Shown here in pieces: positions 1-7,840 of a DNA stretch of 32,672 bases; position 1 is the first letter of the stretch; every line of letters starts with the position of its first letter. The position numbers and the translations under genes were made by a program. Source of the stretch: Comamonas sp. (GTDB taxonomy: Bacteria; Pseudomonadota; Gammaproteobacteria; Burkholderiales; Burkholderiaceae_C); NCBI GenBank assembly GCA_015478895.1, contig JADMKK010000018.1, positions 1-32,672 of the forward strand, read 5' to 3'. The notes beneath the pieces were generated by a model, which was not told where the DNA came from, made no database searches, and was given only the letters and a program-made list of their open reading frames with translations.

Positions 1-55
1 GAGTACTTGGCTACGAACCAAGGGGTCGTGGGTTCGATTCCTGCCAGCCGCACCA
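1..55 (+). tRNA. tRNA-Arg(ACG), 5'-truncated by window edge
   Basis: This is the 3' part of a tRNA identical to the two complete copies downstream. It includes the anticodon arm with loop CTACGAA (anticodon ACG), the variable region, the T arm (GGTTCGATTCC) and an encoded CCA end at 53-55. About 22 nt of the 5' end lie outside the window. Confidence 0.95.
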
Positions 56-60
56 GATCT

Positions 61-90
61 AAGCCTCAGAAACGAAAGTTTCTGAGGCTT
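61..90 (+). terminator. Rho-independent terminator after tRNA copy 1
   Basis: A perfect 13-bp stem (61-73 with 78-90) closed by a GAAA tetraloop and followed by a T-rich tract (TTTGTCTTTTT). Confidence 0.9.
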
Positions 91-190
91 TTGTCTTTTT
101 ATGAAAGCCTTGCTTTTTCAGCGTCATGAAAAATCAAGCTTTCGGCTAAAGAAATTTAGCCAACTTCGAATTTAGGGTAATTACTTACTT

Positions 191-196
191 TATAAT
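191..196 (+). promoter_or_regulatory. -10 box of tRNA-Arg promoter
   Basis: A perfect TATAAT hexamer lies 10 nt before the mature 5' end of the tRNA at 207. The -35 region is poor (around 168-173). The same box recurs at 419-424 in the next unit. Confidence 0.65.
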
Positions 197-206
197 CGAT
201 AGCTTA

Positions 207-283
207 GCGGCTGTAGCTCAGCTGGATAGAGTACTTGGCTACGAACCAAGGGGTCGTGGGTTCGATTCCTGCCAGCCGCACCA
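207..283 (+). tRNA. tRNA-Arg(ACG)
   Basis: Complete 77-nt tRNA. The acceptor arms GCGGCTG and CAGCCGC pair, the D arm is GCTCAGCTGGATAGAGT, the anticodon loop CTACGAA gives anticodon ACG, the T loop is TTCGATT, and CCA is encoded. The ACG anticodon (wobble A read as inosine) serves CGU/CGC/CGA. It has its own TATAAT box about 10 nt upstream and its own terminator, so each copy looks like an independent transcription unit. Confidence 0.98.
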
Positions 284-288
284 GATCT

Positions 289-318
289 AAGCCTCAGAAA
301 CGAAAGTTTCTGAGGCTT
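289..318 (+). terminator. Rho-independent terminator after tRNA copy 2
   Basis: An exact copy of the hairpin at 61-90, placed 6 nt after the CCA end of the tRNA. Confidence 0.9.
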
Positions 319-418
319 TTGTCTTTTTATGAAAGCCTTGCTTTTTCAGCGTCATGAAAAATCAAGCTTTCGGCTAAAGAAATTTAGCCAACTTCGAATT
401 TAGGGTAATTACTTACTT

Positions 419-424
419 TATAAT
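419..424 (+). promoter_or_regulatory. -10 box of tRNA-Arg promoter, second copy
   Basis: TATAAT in the same place relative to the tRNA at 435 as the box at 191-196, because the whole unit is duplicated. Confidence 0.65.
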
Positions 425-434
425 CGATAGCTTA

Positions 435-511
435 GCGGCTGTAGCTCAGCTGGATAGAGTACTTGGCTACGAACCAAGGGGTCGTGGGTTCGATTCCTGC
501 CAGCCGCACCA
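435..511 (+). tRNA. tRNA-Arg(ACG)
   Basis: Identical in sequence to the tRNA at 207-283 and exactly 228 nt downstream. The sequence departs from the repeat unit immediately after the CCA end, where a different terminator hairpin (516-547) takes over. This is therefore the last copy of the array. Confidence 0.98.
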
Positions 512-515
512 ATTT

Positions 516-547
516 AAAGTCCTGATACCGAAAGGTGTCAGGACTTT
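516..547 (+). terminator. Rho-independent terminator after last tRNA
   Basis: A 14-bp stem with one T-G pair (516-529 with 534-547) and a GAAA loop, followed by TT. Its sequence differs from the terminator inside the repeat units. Confidence 0.85.
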
Positions 548-603
548 TTGGTTTGTGCACTGCCACAACTTGGTGGAGCCGCTTTTGTGTGAAGATTCAG
601 CCC

Positions 604-1167
604 ATGAACAAGGCCTTCACCAAGGAAACCGATGGGCAGGACGACGATGACGAGCTGCCCAGCCTGCCTGCTTTGCCCAAGGGCAGCAAGAACTACATGA
701 CCCCACAAGGCTACCAGACGCTCAAAACAGAGTTGCTGGAGCTGATTGATAACGAGCGTCCAAAGATCGTGGAAACCGTCCACTGGGCCGCCAGCAATGG
801 AGATCGATCCGAAAACGGTGACTATCTGTACGGTAAGAAGCGGTTGCGCGAGATTGATCGGCGCATCCGCTTTTTAACCAAGCGCTTGGAAGTCGCTGAA
901 GTGGTCGATCCTTCCCTGCACCATGGCAGCGATCAGGTGTTTTTTGGAGCTACGGTCACTTATGTGGATGACGAGGGTGTAGAGCGCCGCATCACCATTC
1001 TGGGCATCGATGAAGCCGACAGCAGCAAGTCGCAAGTCAGCTGGATTGCCCCGGTGGCCCGTGTGCTGCTGAAGGCCAGGGTGGGCGATGAAGTACCGCT
1101 GGTGACGCCGGCTGGCGTGCGTACGCTGGAGGTGCTGGAGGTGCAGTATCCAGTGCCTTTGTCTTGA
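604..1167 (+). CDS. greB: Transcription elongation factor GreB
   Basis: GreB binds RNA polymerase through the secondary channel and stimulates cleavage of backtracked transcripts. The 187-residue protein has the Gre layout: an N-terminal antiparallel coiled coil and a C-terminal FKBP-like domain. The coiled-coil tip reads DRSENGDY, with the acidic Asp and Glu needed for cleavage. It is followed by LYGKKRLREIDRRIRFL, which is GreB-type rather than GreA-type. An acidic, low-complexity N-terminal extension (about residues 1-35) precedes the domain. The ATG at 604 was preferred to an earlier start near 535, which falls inside the tRNA terminator. The gene stands alone between the tRNA array and a convergent spoT. 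Confidence 0.93.
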   Translation: MNKAFTKETDGQDDDDELPSLPALPKGSKNYMTPQGYQTLKTELLELIDNERPKIVETVHWAASNGDRSENGDYLYGKKRLREIDRRIRFLTKRLEVAEVVDPSLHHGSDQVFFGATVTYVDDEGVERRITILGIDEADSSKSQVSWIAPVARVLLKARVGDEVPLVTPAGVRTLEVLEVQYPVPLS

Positions 1168-1173
1168 AAGGCA

Positions 1174-1267
1174 TAAAAAAAATGAGCTACTAGCCCTTGT
1201 CGTTCAATGCTTTCAGATAGATATCAGTCTGAAAGCATGAATTGACTAGGGGAAGTAGCTCACTTTT
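1174..1267. repeat. Long imperfect palindrome between greB and spoT
   Basis: The arms ATGAGCTACT... and ...AGTAGCTCAC flank a perfect central hairpin, ATGCTTTCAGA (1207-1217) with TCTGAAAGCAT (1228-1238). The outer arms are bordered by an A-run on the left and CTTTTAT on the right. The element can therefore serve as a two-way terminator for the convergent genes greB and spoT. It resembles the palindromes at 19350-19440 and 24128-24217. Confidence 0.75.
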
Positions 1268-1333
1268 ATGCATGCTCTACAGCGGTGCGGCATCTACACC
1301 GCAAGCTGTATGCGCTGCGCGAGCGCAGAGACC

Positions 1334-3598
1334 TTACTCCGTGGGAAGAATGCGATTAGCGCGCACCACGGTCGTAATGCGGCGCAGGGCGCGCAAAGCG
1401 GCTTCCAGGTGCTGCTGGTCATGCACGGACAAGATGAAGCGCAGCTCCATGGTTTGCATGGCGGCTTCGTCGTCCATCTCCAGGCGGCGAATATCGACAT
1501 TGGCATTGCTCAGCTCGGTGGCAACACGCGCCAGTACGCCTTTTTGGTTGTGGATGGTGACAGAGACGCCGCTGTCATAGAGTTTTTGGTTTCCGTCTTC
1601 CGCCCATTCCACGGGAACAAGGCGCTCGCTGTCGGTGGCTTGCAGGCGCTTGGCATTGACACATTGCGCATGGTGCACTTGCAGACCATCGCCACGGCCC
1701 AGATAAGCCATGACCGGGTCGCCGGGCACCGGGCGACAGCAGGGTGCATAGCGAACGGAAGAGTTGTTGCTGCCGTCCAGCACCACGGTGCTCTGGCTGA
1801 TCTTTCCGGCGCTGGAAAAACGCTCTTGCGACAGCAAGACGGCATTGGGGCGCTGGCCCTGGCTGACCAGCTGTGCCATGAAGTGGCGTGCGACCCAGCC
1901 TGCGGCTTGATGGCCCATGCCGATGTCGGTCAGCAAGTCCTCACGGCTCTTGCTTTTGGCCTTCAGCAAAACCTCGGCCCACAAGGCTTGGTTGGCCTCT
2001 TCATTGTCAGGAATGGCGGCAATGCCTTCTTCGCGCAATGCCTGGGTGAGCAGGGTTTCGCCGAGCACCATCGATTCACTGTGCGCGGCGGTCTTGAGGT
2101 AGTTGCGAATTTTCGAGCGCGCGCGGCCTGTTTTGACGAAGCCCAGCCACACGGGGTTGGGGTTGGCATTCTCGTCTGTGACGATTTGCACGACATCGCC
2201 GCTTTTGAGCTCGGTGCGCAGCGAGGCGGGCTCGCCGTTGATGAACGACGACACCGCATGGTGGCCCACGTTACTGTGGATGGCATAAGCAAAGTCGATC
2301 ACGGTGGCGCCCCGCGTCATGGCCATGATCTTGCTCTTGGGTGTGAATACGTAGATAGAGTCGGGGAACAGATCGACTTTGACGTTGTCCCAGAATTCGG
2401 TGGCGTCGTTGGTCTCGGTCTGAATGTCCAGCAACGATTGCAGCCACTTGGTGTTCAGCGTGTCCTGGCCACCTTGCGCTTTGTAGAGCCAATGGGCGGC
2501 AATGCCGGCTTCTGCCACGATGTGCATGGCCTCGGTACGGATTTGAAACTCGATACTGACACCGGAAGGCCCTACCAGGGTGGTGTGCAGCGACTGGTAG
2601 CCGTTGCTCTTGGCAATAGCGATGTGGTCTTTGAACTTGCCAGGCACGGGCTTGTACATCTGGTGCAGAACACCCAGCGTGGTGTAGCAGTCCGTCGTCG
2701 TGGGCACGATGATCCGAAAGCCGTAGATATCAGTCACCTGCGCAAAAGACAGGTGATGGCGAAGCATCTTCTGGTAGACCGAGTACAGCGTGTTCTCACG
2801 ACCGGCGATGCGGATGGGCATAGAGAGGCGGTCAAACTCGGCGTCAATGTCTTGCTGTACGCGTTGCACGAGGTCGCGCCGGCGTGCACGTGATTTGGTC
2901 AGCGCTTTTTGCAGTGTTTCATAACGCCAAGGGCGCAGATGCCGAAACGATAAATCCTGCAGCTCACGGTAGGTCTGATTTAAACCGAGGCGGTGCGCAA
3001 TCGGCGCGTAAATTTCCAGAGTTTCAGAAGCGATGCGGCCCCACTTGCTGCGCGGCATATCGCCCATGGTGCGCATGTTGTGGGTGCGGTCGGCCAGCTT
3101 GATCAGGATGACACGAATATCCTTGGCCATGGCCAGCAGCATTTTGCGAAATGACTCGGCTTGGTTCTCTTCGCGGGTGTTGAAGTGCAGCTTGTCCAGC
3201 TTGGTCAGGCCATCCACCAAATCCGCAACTACCGGGCCAAACTTTGCGGCCAAATCCTGTTTGGTGATACCGCAGTCTTCCATGGCATCGTGCAGCAGGG
3301 CCGCCATGAGGGCCGAGGCATCCAGCTTCCAGTGGGCGCAAATGGTGGTGACGGCAATCGGATGGGTGATGTAAGGATCGCCGCTGCTGCGCCATTGGTT
3401 GGTGTGGGCCTTGTCGGCATATTGCCAAGCTTGGTGCACCAGGTTTTGACCTTCGGGCGGAAGGTAGGCAATGTGGTCGAGCATCACCTCAAAGTGCGCA
3501 GCGGAGACGCGCGCGGCGATCTCCAGGCGCTCATCAAGAGTGGGCTCTGACAGAGTTCGGGGGGTGTCGTCTGATTTTGAATTGAAGGCCGCGTTCAT
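1334..3598 (-). CDS. spoT: Bifunctional (p)ppGpp synthetase/hydrolase SpoT
   Basis: This is the alarmone enzyme of the stringent response, 754 residues, typical for long RSH proteins. The hydrolase domain is intact: HDAMED (H103, D104) and LADRTHNMRT (about 168-177). In the synthetase domain TDIYGFR (D290), the KSNGYQSLHT stretch and E350-FQIRT are present. The usual GR-x-K loop, however, reads G266-R-E-N269, so the Lys that contacts ATP in characterised enzymes is Asn here. Downstream are a TGS domain (VFTPKSKI...), a zinc-finger/RIS region with CCRPVPGD and a C-terminal ACT domain. The intact HD motif marks it as SpoT rather than hydrolase-dead RelA. It lies 110 nt after rpoZ, beyond a terminator. 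Confidence 0.95.
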   Translation of the reverse strand: MNAAFNSKSDDTPRTLSEPTLDERLEIAARVSAAHFEVMLDHIAYLPPEGQNLVHQAWQYADKAHTNQWRSSGDPYITHPIAVTTICAHWKLDASALMAALLHDAMEDCGITKQDLAAKFGPVVADLVDGLTKLDKLHFNTREENQAESFRKMLLAMAKDIRVILIKLADRTHNMRTMGDMPRSKWGRIASETLEIYAPIAHRLGLNQTYRELQDLSFRHLRPWRYETLQKALTKSRARRRDLVQRVQQDIDAEFDRLSMPIRIAGRENTLYSVYQKMLRHHLSFAQVTDIYGFRIIVPTTTDCYTTLGVLHQMYKPVPGKFKDHIAIAKSNGYQSLHTTLVGPSGVSIEFQIRTEAMHIVAEAGIAAHWLYKAQGGQDTLNTKWLQSLLDIQTETNDATEFWDNVKVDLFPDSIYVFTPKSKIMAMTRGATVIDFAYAIHSNVGHHAVSSFINGEPASLRTELKSGDVVQIVTDENANPNPVWLGFVKTGRARSKIRNYLKTAAHSESMVLGETLLTQALREEGIAAIPDNEEANQALWAEVLLKAKSKSREDLLTDIGMGHQAAGWVARHFMAQLVSQGQRPNAVLLSQERFSSAGKISQSTVVLDGSNNSSVRYAPCCRPVPGDPVMAYLGRGDGLQVHHAQCVNAKRLQATDSERLVPVEWAEDGNQKLYDSGVSVTIHNQKGVLARVATELSNANVDIRRLEMDDEAAMQTMELRFILSVHDQQHLEAALRALRRITTVVRANRILPTE

Positions 3599-3644
3599 AC
3601 CCTAAATGTATCGCGGGAAAGCAGTGATCGACATAGTAAAAAAA

Positions 3645-3665
3645 AAGCACCGTCATACGGTGCTT
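3645..3665 (-). terminator. Terminator after rpoZ
   Basis: A perfect 8-bp stem (AAGCACCG with CGGTGCTT, loop 3653-3657). Read on the minus strand it is followed by a long T-run. It lies between rpoZ and spoT and should end most gmk-rpoZ transcription. Confidence 0.85.
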
Positions 3666-3708
3666 CTATTGCCTGATGTAACAGAAAAATTCTGAAATAA
3701 GTTGGCGC

Positions 3709-3912
3709 TTAGCCTGGAACTTTTTTCAGCATTTCCAGGCCGACTTTGCCTGCTGCGATTTCGCGCAGGGCAGTTACGGCAGGCTTGTTCTGGCATTCCA
3801 CCTTTGGGGTGTGGCCTTGGCTGAGCATGCGGGCGCGATAAGTGGCGGCCAGCACAAGCTGGAAGCGGTTAGGGATTTGCTCCAAGCAATCTTCAACAGT
3901 GATGCGTGCCAT
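3709..3912 (-). CDS. rpoZ: DNA-directed RNA polymerase omega subunit
   Basis: A 67-residue protein starting [17 protein letters not shown], the standard omega opening, followed by the Y-RAR-L motif that folds against the beta' subunit. Omega aids assembly of RNA polymerase and contributes to its ppGpp response, which fits its place next to spoT. It starts 19 nt after the gmk stop codon and should be co-transcribed with gmk. Confidence 0.97.
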   Translation of the reverse strand: MARITVEDCLEQIPNRFQLVLAATYRARMLSQGHTPKVECQNKPAVTALREIAAGKVGLEMLKKVPG

Positions 3913-3931
3913 GTAGGTACTCCGGGGGAAT

Positions 3932-4552
3932 TCAGGAAAGGTTGAGCGATTCGAACACGTCGGCGCGCAAGCGGCGCTGTGACACGTACTTCAGACGATG
4001 GGCGTGGATGATCGTCTTCAGGTCAAACAATGCGCTCTCAAATAACTCATTGATTATAACGAAGTCGAACTTTTCAACCTGCGCCATCTCGACTTCGGCA
4101 TTCTTCATGCGAAGGTCAATCACATCGGGCGCATCTTCGCCGCGATTTTCTAGGCGAGCGCGCAGCTCATCCCAGCTCGGGGGAAGGATGAAAATCAAGA
4201 CGGCCTGAGGAAAGGACTCACGCACTTGCAGCGCGCCTTGGTAGTCAATTTCCAGCAGTACGTCTTCGCCGCCAGCGATGCGGTCTTGAATGCCTTTTTT
4301 GGTGGTGCCGTAGCGCTTGCCGTGCACATTGGCCCATTCGACAAAAGCATTGTTGGCGACCAGGGCGTCAAACTCTTGCTCGGACGCAAAGAAGTATTCA
4401 CGGCCATGCTTTTCTTGGCCACGGGGCGCACGGGTGGTGTGCGAGACAGACGGGTAAACGCGTGCGTCAAAAGAACGCAGCGCTTTGACCAGGCTGGATT
4501 TACCGGCTCCGCTGGGAGCTGCGACGACAAAAAGATTTCCAGGGTGTTGCAT
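3932..4552 (-). CDS. gmk: Guanylate kinase
   Basis: Converts GMP plus ATP to GDP plus ADP. The 206-residue protein has the P-loop GAGKSS (residues 15-20), the GMP-binding region [17 protein letters not shown] (about 37-53), and the [13 protein letters not shown] segment that binds the phosphate acceptor. The length is normal for bacterial Gmk. The start at 4552 is directly before [15 protein letters not shown]. Its neighbours rpoZ and spoT are the same as in E. coli (gmk-rpoZ-spoT). Confidence 0.97.
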   Translation of the reverse strand: MQHPGNLFVVAAPSGAGKSSLVKALRSFDARVYPSVSHTTRAPRGQEKHGREYFFASEQEFDALVANNAFVEWANVHGKRYGTTKKGIQDRIAGGEDVLLEIDYQGALQVRESFPQAVLIFILPPSWDELRARLENRGEDAPDVIDLRMKNAEVEMAQVEKFDFVIINELFESALFDLKTIIHAHRLKYVSQRRLRADVFESLNLS

Positions 4553-4588
4553 AAAAAAACTCAGGCGCTGAACGCAACCCTTGCAAAA

Positions 4589-4606
4589 AGGGCGCTTGCG
4601 CGCCCT
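4589..4606 (-). terminator. Terminator after yicC
   Basis: A perfect 7-bp GC-rich stem (AGGGCGC with GCGCCCT, 4-nt loop 4596-4599), followed on the minus strand by a short T-run. It sits between the yicC stop and the gmk start, suggesting gmk has its own promoter. Confidence 0.7.
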
Positions 4607-4622
4607 GTGGTTTTAACGGTGG

Positions 4623-5531
4623 TTATTCGATGTTTTGAACTTGTTCGCGCATTTGCTCGATCAGCACTTTCATGTCCACGCTGATGCGTGTCAAATCCAG
4701 AGCGGCTGATTTGGAGCCAAGGGTATTGGCCTCGCGGTGCATTTCTTGGATCAAGAAATCCAGACGCTTGCCGATTTCGCCACCCTTTTTGATCAGGCGC
4801 TCGACTTCGTCAAGGTGCGAGCTCAGGCGGGTAATTTCTTCGGCCACATCAATGCGGATGGCAAACGCCGTGGCTTCCGACAAGGCGCGCTCGCGGGCGG
4901 CTTCTGGGGCTACTTGGCCTTCGGTCAGGCCCATGGCCTCTTGCCAGCGCTCCAAAAAGCGTTGGCGTTGCTGCTCGACCAGTTGGGGCACCAGCGGAAC
5001 GGCTTGTGCAGACAATGTGCGCAGCTGTTGCAGGCGGTCTTGCAGCATTTCAGCCAAGCGCTTGCCTTCACGCTGGCGCGCATCAATCAACGCGGTGACC
5101 GCATCATTGGCCAGGTTGGGGATGACCTCTTGCCAGTCCACTTGCACCGCGTTGCCGCTGCCCGCCAGGCGCAGCGCATCAGAAACCGATAAGCCTTTGG
5201 CATCTGGCAACCACGCTTGCACCAAGTCTTGCACGGCAGCCATACGCTGCAGCAAGGTCGATGTAGGCTGCGGCAGCGAAGAGGAAGCATCCACATCAAC
5301 GGCAGCACGCACTTCCACCTTGCCGCGCTTGAGGCGCGAGGTCAGCAGTGTGCGCAACGCAGGCTCTTGGCTGCGCAGCTCATCGGGCAGGCGAAATGTA
5401 AGGTCCAAAAAGCGGCTGTTGACCGCACGAATTTCCAAGCCAACGCGCACGTTGGGTGCAGCGGTGCTGCCCTCAGGTGTGGCCGGTGTGTGCTGGACAC
5501 TGGCGTATCCGGTCATGCTGTGAACTGGCAT
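4623..5531 (-). CDS. yicC: YicC/YloC-family endoribonuclease
   Basis: A 302-residue member of the YicC family, whose E. coli and B. subtilis members are endoribonucleases. The conserved N-terminus MPVHSMTGYAS, the EIRAVNSRFLD segment and the C-terminal block (RLDFLIQEMHREANTLGSKS, then a DMKVLIEQMREQ tail) are all present and the length is normal. An alanine/proline-rich insert at about residues 16-25 is the only odd part. yicC next to gmk is common in proteobacteria. Confidence 0.93.
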   Translation of the reverse strand: MPVHSMTGYASVQHTPATPEGSTAAPNVRVGLEIRAVNSRFLDLTFRLPDELRSQEPALRTLLTSRLKRGKVEVRAAVDVDASSSLPQPTSTLLQRMAAVQDLVQAWLPDAKGLSVSDALRLAGSGNAVQVDWQEVIPNLANDAVTALIDARQREGKRLAEMLQDRLQQLRTLSAQAVPLVPQLVEQQRQRFLERWQEAMGLTEGQVAPEAARERALSEATAFAIRIDVAEEITRLSSHLDEVERLIKKGGEIGKRLDFLIQEMHREANTLGSKSAALDLTRISVDMKVLIEQMREQVQNIE

Positions 5532-5844
5532 TGGACTTATCTTTGGTTACTTGCAATCTGCTGATTATCCGATTTCCGCACTGACCTTGAGATTTACCTG
5601 AACAAAACGCCTTGCGGCCATTCGGTCAGCCTCCTTGGCTGCCAGCACAATCATTGGCGATCACCGCAGCGTGTGCAGGCGCCTCGGGAGGCTTGGGGAT
5701 GTACGGGCTTGTGCTTTGCCGCACACTTGGCACTTCGCATTGGGGTGGCGCTGCACAAGTGTGCTCCAAGGCTGCAACCACTAAAATTGTTTAATTAATA
5801 GCTATCAGCCCTTTATGTATAAGGGCTAGCGTGTGATTTGACCC
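5532..5844. other. Gene-free divergent region between yicC and rdgB
   Basis: These 313 nt separate two divergent genes and should hold both promoters. I see no convincing ORF; a 60-codon plus-strand frame at 5612-5794 has no RBS and an odd composition. The rdgB-proximal end carries a short palindrome (5790-5838). No clear sigma-70 boxes could be assigned. Confidence 0.6.
5790..5838. repeat. Short AGCTAT-type palindrome upstream of rdgB
   Basis: AATAGCTATC is followed by the stem AGCCCTT (5807-5813) pairing with AAGGGCT (5821-5827). It looks like a shortened relative of the longer palindromes elsewhere in the window. It ends 7 nt before the rdgB start, so it would be in the 5' leader or promoter. 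Confidence 0.5.
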
Positions 5845-6447
5845 ATGAAAATTGTTCTCGCCTCCAACAACCGCGGCAAGCTGGCCGAATTGCAATCCAT
5901 GTTTGCGCCGCTGGGTGTCGAGTTGATCTGCCAAGGCGATCTGTTTGAAGGCGAAGCGCCGGAACCCTTTGGCACCTTCGTGGAAAACGCTTTGAGCAAG
6001 GCCCGGTTTGCCGCTGAAAAGACAGGCTTGCCCGCGATTGCCGACGACGCCGGCTTGTGCGTGGACGCCTTTGGCGGCCAGCCGGGCGTGGACACGGCCT
6101 ACTACTGCACCCACTACGGCTACGAAAAAAGTGATGCCAACAATGTGATCTGTTTGCTGGAAAATTTGGCGCCGCATGCTAACCGCAAGGCCGCCATGGT
6201 CAGTACCTTGGTGGGCGTGCGCCATCCCAAAGACCCAGAGCCTTTGATTGCAGTGGGACGTGTGAACGTGGAGATCGCCACAGAGGGCCGAGGCAGCAAC
6301 GGTTTTGGCTTTGACCCGGTGCTGATCATTCCCGGGATCGGCAAGACCTTTGCCGAGATGGCGCCCGAATTCAAAAACGACCACAGCCACCGTGGCCGCA
6401 GCACGCGCGCCATGATGGAGTTGCTGCGCACTTCGTGGCTGGCGTAA
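5845..6447 (+). CDS. rdgB: RdgB/Ham1-type dITP/XTP pyrophosphatase
   Basis: Hydrolyses non-canonical purine nucleotides (dITP, dXTP) to monophosphates and so keeps them out of DNA. The 200-residue protein has the family signatures in order: SNNRGKLAEL (8-17), PEPFGTFVENALSKAR (39-54), ADDAGLCVDA with the catalytic Asp (about 71-80), GFGFDPV and the C-terminal SHRGRS. It is followed after 4 nt by hemW, so the two form one transcription unit. Confidence 0.95.
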   Translation: MKIVLASNNRGKLAELQSMFAPLGVELICQGDLFEGEAPEPFGTFVENALSKARFAAEKTGLPAIADDAGLCVDAFGGQPGVDTAYYCTHYGYEKSDANNVICLLENLAPHANRKAAMVSTLVGVRHPKDPEPLIAVGRVNVEIATEGRGSNGFGFDPVLIIPGIGKTFAEMAPEFKNDHSHRGRSTRAMMELLRTSWLA

Positions 6448-6451
6448 GACC

Positions 6452-7705
6452 ATGAGCATTCCGATTCACCTTGCAGGGGCTGACCAGAGTGTGGGCCAGG
6501 CCCCCAAAGACGTGCAGCACTACATGCGCGCAGGCACGCTGGGCTTGCCGGCGCTGCCGCCGCTGTCGCTGTACATCCACCTGCCGTGGTGCCTGAAAAA
6601 GTGCCCGTACTGCGATTTCAACTCCCACGAGCACCGGGGTGACGGCGGCATGGCTGGCATTCCGGAGCAGCGTTATCTGGATGCGTTGATGGCCGACCTG
6701 GAGGCCAGCTTGCCTTTGATCTGGGGGCGCACCGTGCACAGCGTGTTCATCGGCGGCGGTACGCCCAGCCTGTTCAGCCCGGAATCGATTGACCAATTGA
6801 TCTCTGGCCTGCGTGCGCGCCTGCGCATGGAGCCCGATTGCGAAATCACCATGGAGGCCAACCCCGGCACGTTCGAGAAAGACCGTTTCAGGGCGTTTCG
6901 CCACGCCGGCGTCACGCGCCTGTCGATTGGCGTGCAAAGCTTTGATGACCGCTTTTTGTCGGCCTTGGGCCGGGTGCACAACGGTGAGCAAGCGCGTGCT
7001 GCGGTGCAGGAGGCGGCGGAATCGTTTGAGACGTTCAACCTTGACATCATGTACGCCCTGCCGGGGCAGACCGAGGCGGATCTGGTGAAAGATCTGAAGA
7101 CGGCGCTGAGCTTTCAGCCGCCGCATATCTCGATCTACCACCTGACGATTGAGCCCAATACCTACTTTGCCAAGTTCCCGCCGGTGATTCCAGAGGACGA
7201 TACGGCCTATGACATGCTCGACCGCATCACCGCCATGACGGGCGTGGCCGGCATGCAGCGCTATGAAATCTCGGCCTATGCGCGCGATGGGCACCAGTGT
7301 TTTCACAACACCAATTACTGGCAGTTTGGCGATTACCTGGGGATTGGCGCGGGTGCGCATGGCAAGCTGAGTTTTGCGCACCGCGTGGTGCGGCAAGTCA
7401 AAATTCGCGATCCACAGCGTTATATGGAGGCTGCTTTGGCAGGCCGTGCGCTGGCCAGCGATGAGGACGTCAGGCGCAAGGACTTGCCGTTTGAATACAT
7501 GCTCAATGCACTGCGCCTGCGCAGCGGCTTTGCGGTGCAAGATTATCTGGATCGCACGGGTTTGCCGATCAGCACCATTGCCAAAGCGCTGGAAGCCGCG
7601 CAACACAAAGGCCTGATTACGCGCAGTGCCACGCACGTGGTGCCGACAGAGCGCGGGTTTGACTTTTTGAATGATCTCCAAGAATTGTTCTTGGGTGACG
7701 CCTGA
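6452..7705 (+). CDS. hemW: Radical SAM heme chaperone HemW
   Basis: HemW (formerly annotated as an HemN-like coproporphyrinogen oxidase) binds heme and delivers it to target proteins. The 417-residue sequence has the radical SAM cluster motif CLKKCPYC (C47, C51, C54), followed by DFNSHE, the GGGTPSL glycine motif and EANPGTF. It lacks the additional upstream Cys of true HemN, and a C-terminal winged-helix region follows. An insertion before the SAM domain (about residues 1-30) is variable in the family. It is coupled to rdgB and followed by a terminator. Confidence 0.93.
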   Translation: MSIPIHLAGADQSVGQAPKDVQHYMRAGTLGLPALPPLSLYIHLPWCLKKCPYCDFNSHEHRGDGGMAGIPEQRYLDALMADLEASLPLIWGRTVHSVFIGGGTPSLFSPESIDQLISGLRARLRMEPDCEITMEANPGTFEKDRFRAFRHAGVTRLSIGVQSFDDRFLSALGRVHNGEQARAAVQEAAESFETFNLDIMYALPGQTEADLVKDLKTALSFQPPHISIYHLTIEPNTYFAKFPPVIPEDDTAYDMLDRITAMTGVAGMQRYEISAYARDGHQCFHNTNYWQFGDYLGIGAGAHGKLSFAHRVVRQVKIRDPQRYMEAALAGRALASDEDVRRKDLPFEYMLNALRLRSGFAVQDYLDRTGLPISTIAKALEAAQHKGLITRSATHVVPTERGFDFLNDLQELFLGDA

Positions 7706-7745
7706 AGCTAAATTGAAGCTGAACCTTAATTAAGCGCTACCAAAA

Positions 7746-7772
7746 AGAAAGCACCCTGCCCGGGTGTTTTCT
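7746..7772 (+). terminator. Terminator after hemW
   Basis: An 11-bp stem (7746-7756 with 7762-7772, one G-T pair, 5-nt loop), followed by TGTTTTC. It is well placed 40 nt after the hemW stop. Confidence 0.8.
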
Positions 7773-7840
7773 TGTTTTCAAAGACGTTGGATGCTGAAAC
7801 GCTTCAGGAACAATGGCTTCTAGCTATGTTTTTGCGTGGC

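Larger units (their letters stand above)
1..511. repeat. 228-bp tandem repeat units carrying tRNA-Arg(ACG)
   Basis: Positions 1-228 and 229-456 are identical by eye, and a third partial unit runs to 511. Each unit holds a tRNA, a terminator hairpin, a second small hairpin (GGCTAAA-GAAA-TTTAGCC at 144-161, repeated at 372-389) and a promoter for the next tRNA. The array runs off the left edge, so the total copy number is unknown. Confidence 0.95.

Noticed and set aside
1268..2893. 541-codon plus-strand frame opposite spoT
   Set aside because: Antisense shadow of a well-conserved gene, with Gly/His/Gln-rich composition typical of reverse-frame translations.
7720..7840. Another member of the AGCTAT palindrome family after hemW
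   Set aside because: AAGCGCTACC and TTCTAGCTATG occur here, but the arms do not pair convincingly; only the hemW terminator is supported.
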